64,000 nucleotides of DNA, taken from assembly GCA_963763215.1 (NCBI GenBank), contig CAVXNX010000010.1, forward strand, positions 399,102-463,101, given 5' to 3'. The first letter of the stretch is position 1, and each line of letters starts with the position of its first letter. Below are positions 29,668 to 41,043 of the stretch, piece by piece. The notes beneath the pieces are model-generated. The model had not been told where the DNA came from, searched no databases, and saw nothing but the letters and a program-made list of their open reading frames with translations. Position numbers and translations under genes: made by a program. This DNA is from DASQZK01 sp963763215 (GTDB lineage Bacteria > Bacteroidota > Bacteroidia > Bacteroidales > GCA-2748055).

Positions 29668-30561
29668 CTATTTTATATCATTGAAGCGATAGCCGAACAT
29701 GATCTCGTGGGTGCCGGAATTATAGCTCCGGATGTCGGAAAGCCCGATATCATAAGAATACCCGAAAAAGATTTTGGCATTGAACTCGTATCCGATGAGG
29801 ATGGACAGGGCATCCTGGAACCGGTAAGAGAGACCGCCCCAGACCATGTCCTGGTAAACGCAGACAGATGAGATGTCGAACTGCAAGATCCGGGGAGCTG
29901 TCCCGGCGATAAGAGCGGCAGACCTGACCTTGAAGTCCCGGTCAATCTCATAGGTGTACCCGCCGGTGAGATAATAATGGCTTTTCAGCTTATTCAGCCC
30001 GGTTTTCTGGTCGTAGATCCGCAGTTTATTGTTGAAGAGTTGTCCGACTGAAAATCCGGCATACCAGACATCACCGTAAGCATAAACGCCGACCCTGGCA
30101 TCCGGCACATAGGTGTTGTAAACGATGGGCTGGATCACCTGGTCGTCCGGGTTCTTGATGATCATCTGGGTACCATCGAGTTTGTATTGCATCAGGCCCA
30201 TCGACAGGCCCATGGAGACCCTGATGTCCTGGTTGACATCCACATGGTAGGCATAGGCGCCCGAAATCTCCGTCCGGCTCGTGGGCCCCGTGGCATCGTT
30301 GAACAGGGTGCCGCCGAACCCCATGGGCAGCTTGCGGTGAGGGCCGTTGATGCTCAGCGTATTGGTCATCGGCGGGTCGGTGATACCGATCCACTGGAAC
30401 CGGTGATTTGAAGTCACCTGGTATTGATTGTTCGTGCCTGCCACTGCCGGGTTAAACAAAAAATCATTGAACATGTACTGGGTAAAATGCGGCAGTTGCT
30501 GTCCGGAAACGACGGTTCCGGTGAGCAGGAGGAAGAGCGCTATGTGAAGGAGGCGTTTCAT
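29668..30561 (-). CDS. PorP/SprF-family T9SS outer-membrane protein
   Basis: 297 residues with a signal peptide and the PorP/SprF signature HFTQYMFNDFLFNPAVAGTNN. It also shows the usual barrel segments and the end IMFGYRFNDIK. SprF-type proteins are needed for export or attachment of the adhesin encoded beside them. The start codon touches the stop of the SprB-like gene, so the pair is one transcript. No frame break. Confidence 0.92.
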   Translation of the reverse strand: MKRLLHIALFLLLTGTVVSGQQLPHFTQYMFNDFLFNPAVAGTNNQYQVTSNHRFQWIGITDPPMTNTLSINGPHRKLPMGFGGTLFNDATGPTSRTEISGAYAYHVDVNQDIRVSMGLSMGLMQYKLDGTQMIIKNPDDQVIQPIVYNTYVPDARVGVYAYGDVWYAGFSVGQLFNNKLRIYDQKTGLNKLKSHYYLTGGYTYEIDRDFKVRSAALIAGTAPRILQFDISSVCVYQDMVWGGLSYRFQDALSILIGYEFNAKIFFGYSYDIGLSDIRSYNSGTHEIMFGYRFNDIK

Positions 30562-30562
30562 T

Positions 30563-33500
30563 TTACCTGATGATGGTTAAAGGTCCGGTAATAGCCTGGG
30601 CGCCGTTATAGGGAACGATAACAAAGTAATAGGTGCCGACAGGTGCGGGTTTGCCGTTGTATGTCCCGTCCCACCGCTTATCGTCGGAATACCCTTTCGA
30701 AGCTGAATAGTTTTTCTGCCCCACCGGCTGTAGACCGCCACGATGATCCCGGGATATTCACTGGCATTGATCGATATCCCAGTAATCGTTCACCCCGTCG
30801 CCATTGGGTGAGAAAGCGCTGTACACAAAAAGACGGCCGGGTTTCGCTACGGTCACGGTGTCGAGCTCTGTGCACCCGTCTTCCGTGATGGCTCTCACCA
30901 CGTACATGGTGGTGATCTGCGGGCTGGCGACAGGCGAAGCGCTGGTCGAATCATCCAGGCTGACGGACGGCGTCCAGTTATAACTAAGGAAGGGGCCGCC
31001 TGTGGCATTGAGGGTAACCTCCGTTCCCGACAGCAGGGTGTCGCGACCGGCATCAAGCCCTCCCGACGGGAAGACGGATATCGTGATGGTATCGGTGTCG
31101 GTGCATTCGTTCATCCCTTTGACGGTGAGAATGTAGCTGACCGTTGAATTGATCGTGACAACCGGGTTGGGCAGAGCGGGATTGCTCAGTTCGCCGGCCG
31201 GTGTCCAGTTGATTTCCGTTCCGCCGCTCCCGTCAAGGGTCAGCGTCGTACCGGGACAAACCGTGGTGTCCGCACCGGCGTAGGCGGTGACCGTGGTCAT
31301 GGCAGGAACTTCGATGGAGTCTCCGGCGCTGCACCCGTTCGCATCGCTGGTCGACACGGTGTAGATGCCTGCCGGGATGCCTCTCAGGTCTTTTGTCGTT
31401 GCCCCATTCGACCACGAATAGGTCACCGGTGCAACAGCGCCGTTCACGCTCACCATGATGGCGCCGTCGGTGCTCCCTGAACTGCAGGAAGCCGGTGTGA
31501 TATTGCTGAAAATGCTCATGGCCGCGGGTTCGGTTATACTGACGGTTTCGGTGTAATAACGGCCGTCTTCATCCCTGGCCACCACGCTGTAATCTCCGGC
31601 CTGCAAACCCGTGAACGTCCCGCTATTTTGCCAGGAAACACTGTCGTCGATCGAATATTCCGGCTGTCCGGTGGTATTGGTGGCTTCCACGGTGATGCTT
31701 CCGTCGCCGGCGCCATGACAGTCGATATTTTCAACGGTGACCGTCACCGCGAGCGGCGGAACAGCGCTGACTGTCACCGTCCGGGCATAGGTGCATCCGT
31801 TATCGTCTTTGATGATGACCTCATAATCGCCCGCATCCAGGTCATTGAATACCGTATCGGTCACAAACGGACCGCCGGCCCCGCCGATGGAGAAGGTCAG
31901 GGTCCCGGTCCCGCCCGAAGCATCACTGATGGTCAGCGATCCCTTATTGGTCTCGTCGAGCGCCGGGGTGGTGGAAATCGTGGCGACAATGGGATCCGGG
32001 CTGGCGACGGTGATCACCTGGCTGTTTTTCGAACAGCCCTCGGCATCCCGGGTCAGAATGGTATAATCACCTCCCGGGAGGTTGTCGAAAAGGCCGGTGG
32101 ATTGCCACCCGGTGCCATCGAGGCTGTACTCCACAGCTCCGGTTCCGCCGGTCAGTTCATAGGTGATACTGCCCGCGGAGTCGCCCGAACAGGTGTTCAC
32201 ATCCGTAACCGCCTGTGAAGCGATGGTGAGCGGTGCCGGTTCGTCGAAAGTGATGGTGTCGATGTATTTCTTGCAGCCATTGCCATCCTCCAGACTGAGG
32301 TAATAGGTTCCCGGGATCAGCCCCGCGAAATCGTTCGAAGCGTTGTAGGTCGCTTCATCATCGATCGAATACTGGTAGGGTGAAGTCCCGCCCTTTGCGA
32401 AGATCCGGATGCGGGCATCATTATCGCCGGCGCACAGGATCTGATCCGTCAGGACGGAATCGATGCCGACAGCAGCAGGTTCCGTGATCTCGACAGCTTC
32501 CGAAACCACCGGGCCGCAACCCTGGCTGTCATCCACTTCGACGCTGTATGTTCCCGGGACAAGGCCGGTGAACACGCCGGAATTATTGGTCGTACTTCCC
32601 GGGCTGAGGGTGAAACTGTATGGCGCCGTGCCGCCGGAAGCAGCGAGCGTCACCGAGCCGTCGTCATACCCCGAACAGGTTATGTTGGCCGGGGTGAAGG
32701 ATGAAATGGTGATGGCTTGTGGTTCACTGAGATGCACAGTGGTATCCTTCTGGCAGTTGGCGGCGTCCTTCACCGAGAGGATATGGTCGCCGGCAGCGAG
32801 AGCGCTGAATAACGTTGTTGCGCCGAAGGCCCCGCCGTCGATCGCATACCGGAGTGCACCGGTCCCGCCCGCTGCGGCCAATTCGACTGCGCCGTTTGTT
32901 CCGCCATTGCACCCGGTGACGTCCGTCAGCGTGACCGACGTCAGGATGATGGGATCAGGACGGTCAAGGATCACCACGGTGTCTCTCACGCAACTGTTGG
33001 CATCGGTGATGGCGATGACATGATCACCCCCCGAGACGTTATTGAAGATTCCGGTGAGGTTGGAGCCTCCCCCGTCAAGACTGTATTTCTTCACACCTGT
33101 GCCGCCCGTGGCCTCAAGGGCGATCTTCCCGTTCGCACTTTCATAGCACCCGGTGATATCGACCTGGGCATAATTGGTGATGCGGATCCTGGATGGCTGG
33201 TTGATCAGGTTGTTATTCCCCATGGCGAGGCAACCCGATGCATCCTTAACCACCGTCTGGAAACTGCCGGCACCCAGGTTCTGGAAAATGGCGGTATTGA
33301 AATACGTATTCCCATTGTCGATGGAATAGGTATAAGGACTCACCCCACCGACGACCGACAGGATACGGATCTCCCCGAGGCTGTCGCCGAAACATTTGTT
33401 ATTGTCGATCCGCAGCTCGCTGGCAACCTGCAGCTCGTTGGGCTCCGTTACCGAGATGGTGTCGCTGACCTTGCATAATCCGGCATCACGGACGAAAATG

Positions 33501-36500
33501 GTATAGGTGTTTTTGATCAGGCCCGTGAAAACGTCCGCCCCCTGGTAGGTGATCCCGTTTCGGGAATATTCATAGGGCATGGTTCCGCCCGATGCGGTGA
33601 CGGTGATCGTGCCGTTGGCATCGCCGTTACAGGTCACTCCCGTGGCAGTCAGCGATAAATCGAGCTCCGGCGGTTCGGTCACCTCGGCCAGCGGGGCGAA
33701 GACGGCGCTGCAGCCTTTGGCATCGGTGACGGTCAGGCTGTATTCGCCGGCTGCCAGTCCGGTAAGATCTTCATTGGAGGAGGTAAACCCGTCAGGGCTT
33801 GTCCAAGCAAATGCCAATGGCGGAGTCCCTCCCGTAATGGTGATGTCGACAGAGCCGGAAACATCGCCGAAACAGTTCACATTCAGCACCGAAGAACCGT
33901 CTACCGTGGCATTGATCGGCGCAGGCTCGTTGATGACGGCCGGTGCCGTAGTCAACGGTCCGCAGGAATTGTCGTCGGTAATGTCGACCGTATAACTTCC
34001 CCCGGAAAGACCCGTGAAAAGCCCGGTTGTGTTTGTCGTGGCCGTGGGTGTCAGTGTGTAGTGAAGCGTGCCGGCGCCTCCTGAAGCCACCACGGTGATG
34101 CTTCCGTTGTTGTCACCATTGCAGCTGATATCGGTACTGCTCATCGATGTGACAGACAGGGCCGGCGGTTCGTTGATGGTGACGGGTGATGTCGTTGCCG
34201 GGCCGCAGGCATCGACATCGGTGATGCTGACGGTATATGCTCCGCCGGACAGGTTGGTGAAATCACCGGTTCCATTGGTTACCGCTCCCGGGTTCAGGGT
34301 GAAGCTCAGCGGGGCTGTGCCGCCTGAAGCGGTTACATGGATCTCACCGTTGCCACTTCCATGGCAGGCGATATCGGAAGAGTTGACTGAATTCACCGTG
34401 ATGGGAAGCGGTTCGTTGACCGTCAATGGCGAACTGGTGACTGTCGTGCAGCCCTTAGTGTCGGCCAGGGAAACGGTGTAATTTCCTGCCTGGAGGTTCG
34501 TGAACAAACCGGTGGCATTGGTCACGTTCCCGGGTGTCAGGGTGAACTGGTAGGGAGCCGTGCCGCCGGCCGCGGTGACCGTTACCGTGCCGTTCCCGTC
34601 ACCTGCACAGGTGATCGCAGTGGCATTTGCGGAGGTGAAGCTGAGGGCTGCAGGCTCCGTGACGTTCAGCGGTGAGCTGACCACCGAGGCGCAGGCATTG
34701 TCGTCGGTCACCGAAACGGTATAAACTGCCGGTGCCAGGCTGGTGAACTGTCCCGTCGTATTGGTGACGTTACCCGGCATCAGGGTGTAATGCAAGGTTC
34801 CGGTGCCGCCTGTGGCGACGATGGTGACCGTCCCGTTGGCGGATCCGTTGCAGGTGACATTCGTTTTGGTTGCCGAGGTGATGGCCAGGGCCGGGGGATC
34901 GGTGATCACGATGGCCGGTGTGGTTGCCGGTGAACAGGCATTGGCATCCTGGATGGCGACGGTGTATGATCCGCCGGAAAGATTGGTGAAATCACCGGTG
35001 GCATTGGTCACCGCTCCCGGGTTCAGGGTATAGCTCAGCGGTGCCGTGCCGCCTGAAGCGGTCACATGGATCTCGCCGTTGTCGCTTCCATGGCAGGCGA
35101 TATCGGAGGAGTTGACCGAATTCACCGTGATGGGAAGCGGTTCGTTGACCGTCAATGGCGAACTGGTGACTGTCGTGCAGCCCTTAGTGTCGGCCAGGGA
35201 AACCGTGTAATTTCCGGCCTGGAGGTTCGTGAACAGACCGGTGGCATTGGTCACGTTTCCGGGTGTCAGGGTGAACTGGTAGGGAGCCGTGCCGCCGGCC
35301 GCGGTGACTGTTACCGTGCCGTTCCCGTCACCTGCACAGGTGATCGCCGTGGCATTTGCGGAGGTGAAGCTGAGGGCTGCAGGCTCCGTGACGTTCAGCG
35401 GTGAGCTGACCACCGAGGTGCAGGCATTGTCGTCGGTCACCGAAACGGTGTAAACCGCCGGTGCCAGGCCGGTGAACTGTCCCGTAGTGTTGGTGACATT
35501 ACCCGGCATCAGGGTGTAATGCAAGGTTCCGGTGCCGCCTGTGGCCACAATGGTGACCTTCCCGTTGGCGGATCCGTTGCAGGTGACATTCGTTTTGGTG
35601 GCCGAGGTGATCGCGATGCCCGCCGGATTGCTGATGGTGACCGGGTTCGACGTGACCGGCAGGCATCCGCCGGTGCCGGATGCTTCAACGGTGTATGTCC
35701 CCGCGGGAAGACTGGAGAAGATGCCCGTCTGGTTGGAGATGCCTCCCGGGTTAAGTGTATAGGTAATGGGCGCCGTACCTCCGCTGGAAGTCACCGTGAC
35801 GGTCCCGTTGTTCAGATCGTGGCAGGTGATGTCTGTTGCGCTGATGGAGGTGATGAGGAGAGCCGGAGGCTCACTGATGACCAGATTATTGCTGACCACA
35901 GGTCCGCACGCGTTGGCATCGGTGACCTCCACATGATAGGTTCCCGGGGCCAGGCCGGTGAAAAGACCCGTGGCGTTGCTCACCGATCCCGGGCTCAGGG
36001 TGAAAAGCCAGGGTCCCGTGCCGCCCGATGCCGTAATGCTAATCGTCCCGTCACTGGCGCCGTGACAGGCAATGTTTGTTTTGTTTTCGGCCGTGATCAG
36101 GATGGCGGCCGGTTCATTGATCGTCAGGGGATTGCTGTTTGCCGACGGACAGGCATTGACATCGGTCACTTCCACCGAATAGGTCCCCGGACCGAGGCTG
36201 TTGAAGTTGCCGGTTCCGTTTGTGGCAAGGGCCCCGGGATTCAGGGTGTAGGTATAAGCTCCCGTACCCCCCGTGGCTTTAACATTGATCTTTCCGTCGT
36301 CACTGCCGTTACAGCTCAGATCGGTGGCGCTTCCGGAAAGAATGGATATCACGGATGGATCATTCAAAACGAGGTTGTTCGAAACGGCGAACGACGGGCA
36401 TCCCATGGCATCGGTGACCGTCACCGTGTACGTATTGGGATCAAGGCCTTCAAAATGACCGGTGGAGTTGGTCACACCTCCCGGATTGAGTGCGAAATTG

Positions 36501-36919
36501 AATGATCCGGATTCGCCAATGGCCGAAATGTCGATCTGCCCGTCGTCAAAACCGTTACAGGTGATGGGGACGGCCACCGCTGCGGTGATGGTCACCGCTC
36601 CGGGCTGACCGACATGAGCGTAGTCCAGGTCGGCATCGCCGTTATCATCCTCGACGAGGGCGATCCAGTTGGTGGATTTGACATTGGTGAAGGTGTAAAC
36701 GGTATCGTTCAGCGGAGGAGAATAATGAAATTCGATACCGCCTTTCTGAATGGTGTAAACATATGGGGCCTTCCCACCGGTAACGGTGATCGTCACGCTT
36801 CCGTCGCTTCCCCCGTTACAGGTGACATCGGTCGTGCTGATTCCGGCAATGGATACCTGGGCGTGTGCGCCCGCCATATACCACAGAAAGGCTGATAATA
36901 ACAGAAAGGCTCTTTTCAT
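30563..36919 (-). CDS. Giant SprB-repeat adhesin with T9SS type B sorting domain (frameshifts near the C-terminus)
   Basis: A cell-surface adhesin of about 2,118 residues. After a signal peptide (MKRAFLLLSAFLWYMAGAHA) come about 22 SprB-type repeats built on a CNGxxDGxVTVTAxGGTAPYxYxLxPG pattern, followed by PKD/Ig-like domains. The C-terminal gliding motility domain contains YSAFSPNGDGVNDYW, the CHU_C/type B T9SS signal. The first reading stops at 30758; one-base corrections near 30776 and 30700 continue it through ASEYPGIIVAVYSRWG and KRWDGTYNGKPAPVGTYYFV to a stop at 30563. It pairs with the PorP/SprF gene. A 729-bp internal duplication lies at 34250-35610. Confidence 0.9.
34250..35610 (-). 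repeat. 729-bp tandem duplication inside the SprB-like gene
   Basis: Positions about 34250-34881 repeat at 34979-35610 with only scattered differences, a period of 729 bp (243 residues, three SprB repeats). Other repeats in the gene are much more diverged, so this copy event is recent. Confidence 0.85.
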
Positions 36920-37162
36920 GCAGGTTTACGAAAGCTTTCGGATTCAGGTGATACAGAATTCATACGGCGGGAGGGATTTTTAGTTACATTATCCCGGTTG
37001 AATTCCCCCCGGCATGGGACTGAAAAAGAGCAGACTCCCTATTTTCCGGCCCGGTGTGGTGAACATGACTTGTCAATGCCGGAAAGGCCGGATTCGGTGA
37101 TATGAAACTGATTTTCTGATGATTATGCCCGGACTGCCATTCCGGTCATTTCGCCGGTCTGC
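36920..37162. other. Spacer upstream of the adhesin gene
   Basis: About 240 bp that should hold the adhesin promoter and the end of the ABC permease gene. No clear TAnnTTTG box was found and no gene is present. Confidence 0.35.
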
Positions 37163-38401
37163 CTACATTTCCCGCACCGCGGTACTCAGGTAACTGACCG
37201 AAATTTTCCGGGCGGGAAACCAGGCGGCGAGGAACCCGATGAACAGGACCGTCACCCAGACGAGAAAGATGTCGAAGGGCTGGAAATGGACGGGGTAGGC
37301 ATCGATGACAAAGGTGCCCGCTCCGCCGATCTTCACAAGCTTGAAATATTCCTGGGCCAGGCTGATGCCCGTGCCGAGGATAATGCCCACCACACTCCCG
37401 ATGATCGAGATCAGCCATCCTTCCGAGAGGAAGATCTTCCGGATCAGCTTGTTGTCGGCCCCGAGATCCCGGAGGGTGGTGATGTCGCTCTTCTTGTCGA
37501 TGATCAGCATGGTGAGCGATCCGATGATGTTGAACGAGGCAATGACGAGGATGAGCGTGAGGATCAGGAACGTGGCCCATTTTTCCGATTTCATGATGCG
37601 GTAGAACACCTCGTTCTGCTGGTACCTGTTCAGGACCTGGAAACGGTCGCCCGCGATGGCCGCGACTTGTTTCTGAACATCGGCCAGGACCGCTCCCTTG
37701 TTGATCCTGATTTCCAGCGAGGTGACTTCATCATGATGATATTCCAGCAGCGCCCGCACCACCTCAACAGGCAGGATGATGTATTTCGAATCGTACTCCT
37801 GCTGGATGGAAAAAACGCCGGAGGGAAAAACCACCGCCCTGTTGAAGGATGCCGATGGATTGGCGATGTTGACCTGCTCCGTCCTTTTGGGAACGTAAAA
37901 CACCAGCGGCTGGATGAAATTGAGTCCCACATGCAGCGAATACGCCACGCCCTGCCCGACGACGGCGTACGGCCTGTTTTTCTCATGGAGGGTAAATCTG
38001 CCGTCGATGATCATCGAATCCACACCGGTGACATCCACGAAGGCCGAGTCGACTCCCTTCATCGTGGCGATGAACTGACGCTCGTCATAACGCACCAGGG
38101 CATTCTCCTCCATCACCTCCGAAACTGCCGCCACGCCGGTAAGATCCCGTATCTTGTCGATGCTGGCCTCCGAGGGCAGAAAGGTCTTCCCTTCCACAAG
38201 GGTGATCTTCAGATCGGGATCGAAGGCATTGATCAGCGACTGGATCACCTCGTCAAAGCCGTTAAAGACGGAAAGGACCACGACCAGGGCCATCGTGCCC
38301 ACCGCCACACCCATAACAGAAATGAACGAGATGATGTTGATGGCATTCCGGCTCTTTTTCGCGAAAAGATACCTTTTGGCTATGTAGAAGGAGACGTTCA
38401 C
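37163..38401 (-). CDS. LolC/E-type ABC transporter permease (FtsX domain)
   Basis: 413 residues. One membrane helix near residue 30, a large periplasmic MacB-like domain, then three helices in the FtsX domain at the C-terminus (FNIIGSLTMLIID, IIGSVVGIILGTGISLAQ, FLVWVTVLFIGFLAAW). The start FYIAKRYLFAKKSRNAINIIS is typical of the lipoprotein-release permease group. The ATPase partner is not adjacent. It starts 3 bp after the methyltransferase stop, in a run rbfA - methyltransferase - permease. No frame break. Confidence 0.88.
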   Translation of the reverse strand: MNVSFYIAKRYLFAKKSRNAINIISFISVMGVAVGTMALVVVLSVFNGFDEVIQSLINAFDPDLKITLVEGKTFLPSEASIDKIRDLTGVAAVSEVMEENALVRYDERQFIATMKGVDSAFVDVTGVDSMIIDGRFTLHEKNRPYAVVGQGVAYSLHVGLNFIQPLVFYVPKRTEQVNIANPSASFNRAVVFPSGVFSIQQEYDSKYIILPVEVVRALLEYHHDEVTSLEIRINKGAVLADVQKQVAAIAGDRFQVLNRYQQNEVFYRIMKSEKWATFLILTLILVIASFNIIGSLTMLIIDKKSDITTLRDLGADNKLIRKIFLSEGWLISIIGSVVGIILGTGISLAQEYFKLVKIGGAGTFVIDAYPVHFQPFDIFLVWVTVLFIGFLAAWFPARKISVSYLSTAVREM

Positions 38402-38404
38402 GGT

Positions 38405-39215
38405 TTATTTAAATGCTTTGACAATCAGGCCGGTGCCTGACCGGTGGCGGAACCGCACATCAAAGGCGTTGAGCACCAGGGCAAAGGGGAAGGTCACCAG
38501 GTACCAGAACGGCAGCACGATGAAAAACAGGCGGCTGGTATTCAACATGATGATGGGATATTTCATGGAGAGACGCCAGGAGATCTTTCCCGGTGTGCCG
38601 TAGGAATACCGGGCATCCACCCGTGTGAAGCCGGCCGAAAGGAGCTTTTCCCGGATCTCGTCGATGTTGTAGCCATCACGCACATGCTCGTCGATAAAAG
38701 ATGACTCCTCTTCGTCATGAACATCGGAACCGCCCTGGTCGGAAGGGGTGGAAATGAGAAGCACGCCGCCCCTGGCCAGCGATCGCTGGAAATGTTTGAA
38801 AACAGTAACATCCTCTTCGATATGTTCCATCACGTCGACCGAGAGGATCAGGTCGTAACTGCCGGGGTTTTCGAAGACGGTTAGGTCGGCCACTTCAAAC
38901 TTCACCCTCCCGCCTAACCCGATGCGCTGAAAAAACCGGTTGCAGTCGGCGATCTGTTCCTCCTTGACATCCACACCCAGGATGGTGCAGCCACTGAATT
39001 TCCGCGACAGAAAATGCGAATACTGGCCGAAGCCTGAACCGGCGTCAAGGATGGCCGGAGCCCCGGGTAATTTCTTCCCCAGCTGCCTGACTTCCTTTTT
39101 GATATGCCAGGCCCGTAATAACAGGATGTCGAGTAATTTGTAAAACAGGATCCGCAAAAAGGGGGTCTTGTTGAAAACATTCCCCAGGCTTCGCTTTAAT
39201 CGGGTCGTATTGCAT
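38405..39215 (-). CDS. Class I SAM-dependent methyltransferase (one frameshift)
   Basis: The Rossmann motif I is LDAGSGFGQYSHFL, followed by an acidic motif (ILGVDVKEEQI) and LILSVDVMEHIEED. The C-terminal part has a hydrophobic segment around FFIVLPFWYLVTFPFA, perhaps a membrane association. The true start is the ATG at 39215 (MQYDPIKRSLGNVFNKTPFL), reached after dropping one base near 39193-39200; without it only an internal TTG at 39157 fits. About 269 residues. The substrate is unknown. It lies between rbfA (8 bp gap) and the permease. Confidence 0.8.
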
Positions 39216-39223
39216 CTGTGTCT

Positions 39224-39559
39224 TCAGGTCTTTAACAGGTTTTCGATGTTGTCGATATAATCCAGGCTGTCGTCGATGAAAAAGGTCAATTCGGGAATGA
39301 TGCGCAACTGGTTTTTCACTTTCTGGGCCAGTTCATACCGGATGTGCGTGTTGTGCTCCCGGACCGGTTCCAGGGGGTCCTTGTCTTTTTCCCTGGGGAA
39401 AATGCTCAGGTATACCCTGGCCACACTCAGGTCGGGGCTGATCCTGACGACCGTCACCGTGTAAAGCTTCCCGCCAAGGGTATTGCCGAGCCTCTGGAAG
39501 ATTTGCCCGAGCTCTTTCTGAAGCAGCCTGGCCACTTTATTTTGTCGTGTCGTATCCAT
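39224..39559 (-). CDS. rbfA: Ribosome-binding factor A
   Basis: 111-residue KH-fold protein that helps mature the 30S subunit (16S rRNA 5' end). It shows RQNKVARLLQKELGQIFQR and VTVVRISPDLSVARVYLSIFP, both family marks. It heads the operon with the methyltransferase and permease and is divergent from trpS. Confidence 0.92.
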   Translation of the reverse strand: MDTTRQNKVARLLQKELGQIFQRLGNTLGGKLYTVTVVRISPDLSVARVYLSIFPREKDKDPLEPVREHNTHIRYELAQKVKNQLRIIPELTFFIDDSLDYIDNIENLLKT

Positions 39560-39729
39560 TGATTTCCTCCCTAAGCCGCCATGTCACTTAACCGGCTGTT
39601 TGTGAATGTAAAATGCAAAGGTGCAAAATAGTTCTGTAAAAACATGAAGGGGAAGGAAGAAAGCCGGGCGGTAGGGGGCTGTCCTTCAATTCCTCTCCGG
39701 GGCGCTTCACCGAAAAAGCCTCCCCGCTC

Positions 39730-39760
39730 TTTGCGGTTGTCCCAACATTTTATAGTTTTG
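39730..39760 (+). promoter_or_regulatory. Bacteroidota primary promoter for trpS
   Basis: TTTG at 39730-39733, then a 19-bp gap and TAGTTTTG at 39753-39760: an exact match to TTTG-N19-TAnnTTTG. The start codon lies 34 bp downstream. Confidence 0.85.
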
Positions 39761-39794
39761 TACTCCTTTTAAAAAGAGAACGTAACAGACTGAA

Positions 39795-40784
39795 ATGGAA
39801 ACAGTATTAAGCGGGATCCGGTCGACCGGAAATCTTCACCTCGGCAACTACTTCGGGGCCGTACGGAACTTTGTGAAAATGCAGCATGAATACCACTGCT
39901 ATTTTTTCGTAGCTGATTTTCACTCCCTGACCACCCATCCCCATCCCGATAACCTGCACAGCAATGTCAGGCAGGTCCTGGCCGAGTACCTTGCCGCCGG
40001 CATCGACCCGGAAGTCGCGACGCTGTACATTCAGAGCGACATCCCGGAGATCCCCGAACTGTACCTCCTGCTGAACATGAACGCCTATGTCGGCGAACTG
40101 GAACGGACCACCACCTTCAAGGAAAAAGTCAGGTCCCAGCCCGAAAATGTCAACGCCGGCCTGCTGACCTACCCGGTATTAATGGCCGCAGATATCCTCA
40201 TCCACAATTCCCACAAGGTGCCGGTGGGCAAGGACCAGGAGCAAAACCTGGAAATGGCCCGCAAATTCGCCAAGCGGTTTAACTTCATGTACGGCGTGGA
40301 GTTTTTCAATATGCCCGAACCCTTCAATTTCGGCCGGGAACTCGTTAAGGTGCCCGGTCTGGACGGAACGGGAAAAATGGGGAAATCCGAAGGCAACGGC
40401 ATCTACCTCATCGACAGCCCGAAAGAAATCCGCAAAAAAGTCATGAGCGCCGTCACCGATATGGGACCGGAAAAGCCCAACCAGGAGATGAGCGAGCCGG
40501 TGAAAAACCTGTTCTACCTGATGGACCTGATGTCCGACCCTTCAGCCGTTGCCCATTTCCGCGAGCAATACAACAACTGCTCCATCCGCTACGGCGACAT
40601 GAAAAAGCAACTCGCCGAAGACATCATCGCCTTCAATACCCCCCTGCGCGAACGGATCATCGAGATTCTCAACGACGACGCCTACCTCTCCAAAGTGGTC
40701 AGGATGGGTGCTGAAAAAGCCAGGGAAAGCGCCGCCAAAACCCTTGCCGGGGTGAGGGAAATCATCGGATTCAAACGCTTCTAG
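39795..40784 (+). CDS. trpS: Tryptophanyl-tRNA synthetase
   Basis: Class I synthetase, 329 residues, intact. The HIGH-like motif is TGNLHLGNY, and the KMSKS motif is GKMGKSEGN. Charges tRNA-Trp in the cytoplasm. It is monocistronic, with a strong promoter and a hairpin 15 bp after the stop. Confidence 0.96.
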   Translation: METVLSGIRSTGNLHLGNYFGAVRNFVKMQHEYHCYFFVADFHSLTTHPHPDNLHSNVRQVLAEYLAAGIDPEVATLYIQSDIPEIPELYLLLNMNAYVGELERTTTFKEKVRSQPENVNAGLLTYPVLMAADILIHNSHKVPVGKDQEQNLEMARKFAKRFNFMYGVEFFNMPEPFNFGRELVKVPGLDGTGKMGKSEGNGIYLIDSPKEIRKKVMSAVTDMGPEKPNQEMSEPVKNLFYLMDLMSDPSAVAHFREQYNNCSIRYGDMKKQLAEDIIAFNTPLRERIIEILNDDAYLSKVVRMGAEKARESAAKTLAGVREIIGFKRF

Positions 40785-40798
40785 ACGGCCCCCAACTA

Positions 40799-40826
40799 AA
40801 AAACCGGGTTTTTGACCCGGTTTGCC
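40799..40826 (+). terminator. Hairpin after trpS
   Basis: AAACCGGG / CCCGGTTT forms an 8-bp stem with a 7-nt loop, preceded by A and followed by only three T. It is probably the terminator, though the T tract is weak. Confidence 0.55.
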
Positions 40827-41043
40827 CTGATTTCCTCAGGTATATCTTTAGTTGAACTGATGCTACGGATATAACAAATACAGTGCCAGAATTCCGGTAA
40901 GCGGATAAAGTCACGTGTGTAAAGGGTTTATCGGGATGCCAGGTTTTCAAAAAAGCGGACTGTTTGTCAAATCGGAAAAAAAATTCCTGTACTGACCAAT
41001 TGCCCCGTGGCTGTCAGACACCGCCGCCCGATCACGGCCCCGG

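Noticed and set aside
35519..36505. 328-residue plus-strand gene opposite the adhesin
   Set aside because: It is the antisense shadow of the low-complexity SprB repeats and matches no family.
37286..38440. 384-residue plus-strand gene opposite the permease
   Set aside because: Composition (many D, H, G and R) is typical of an antisense shadow of a GC-rich membrane gene; the permease is clearly real.
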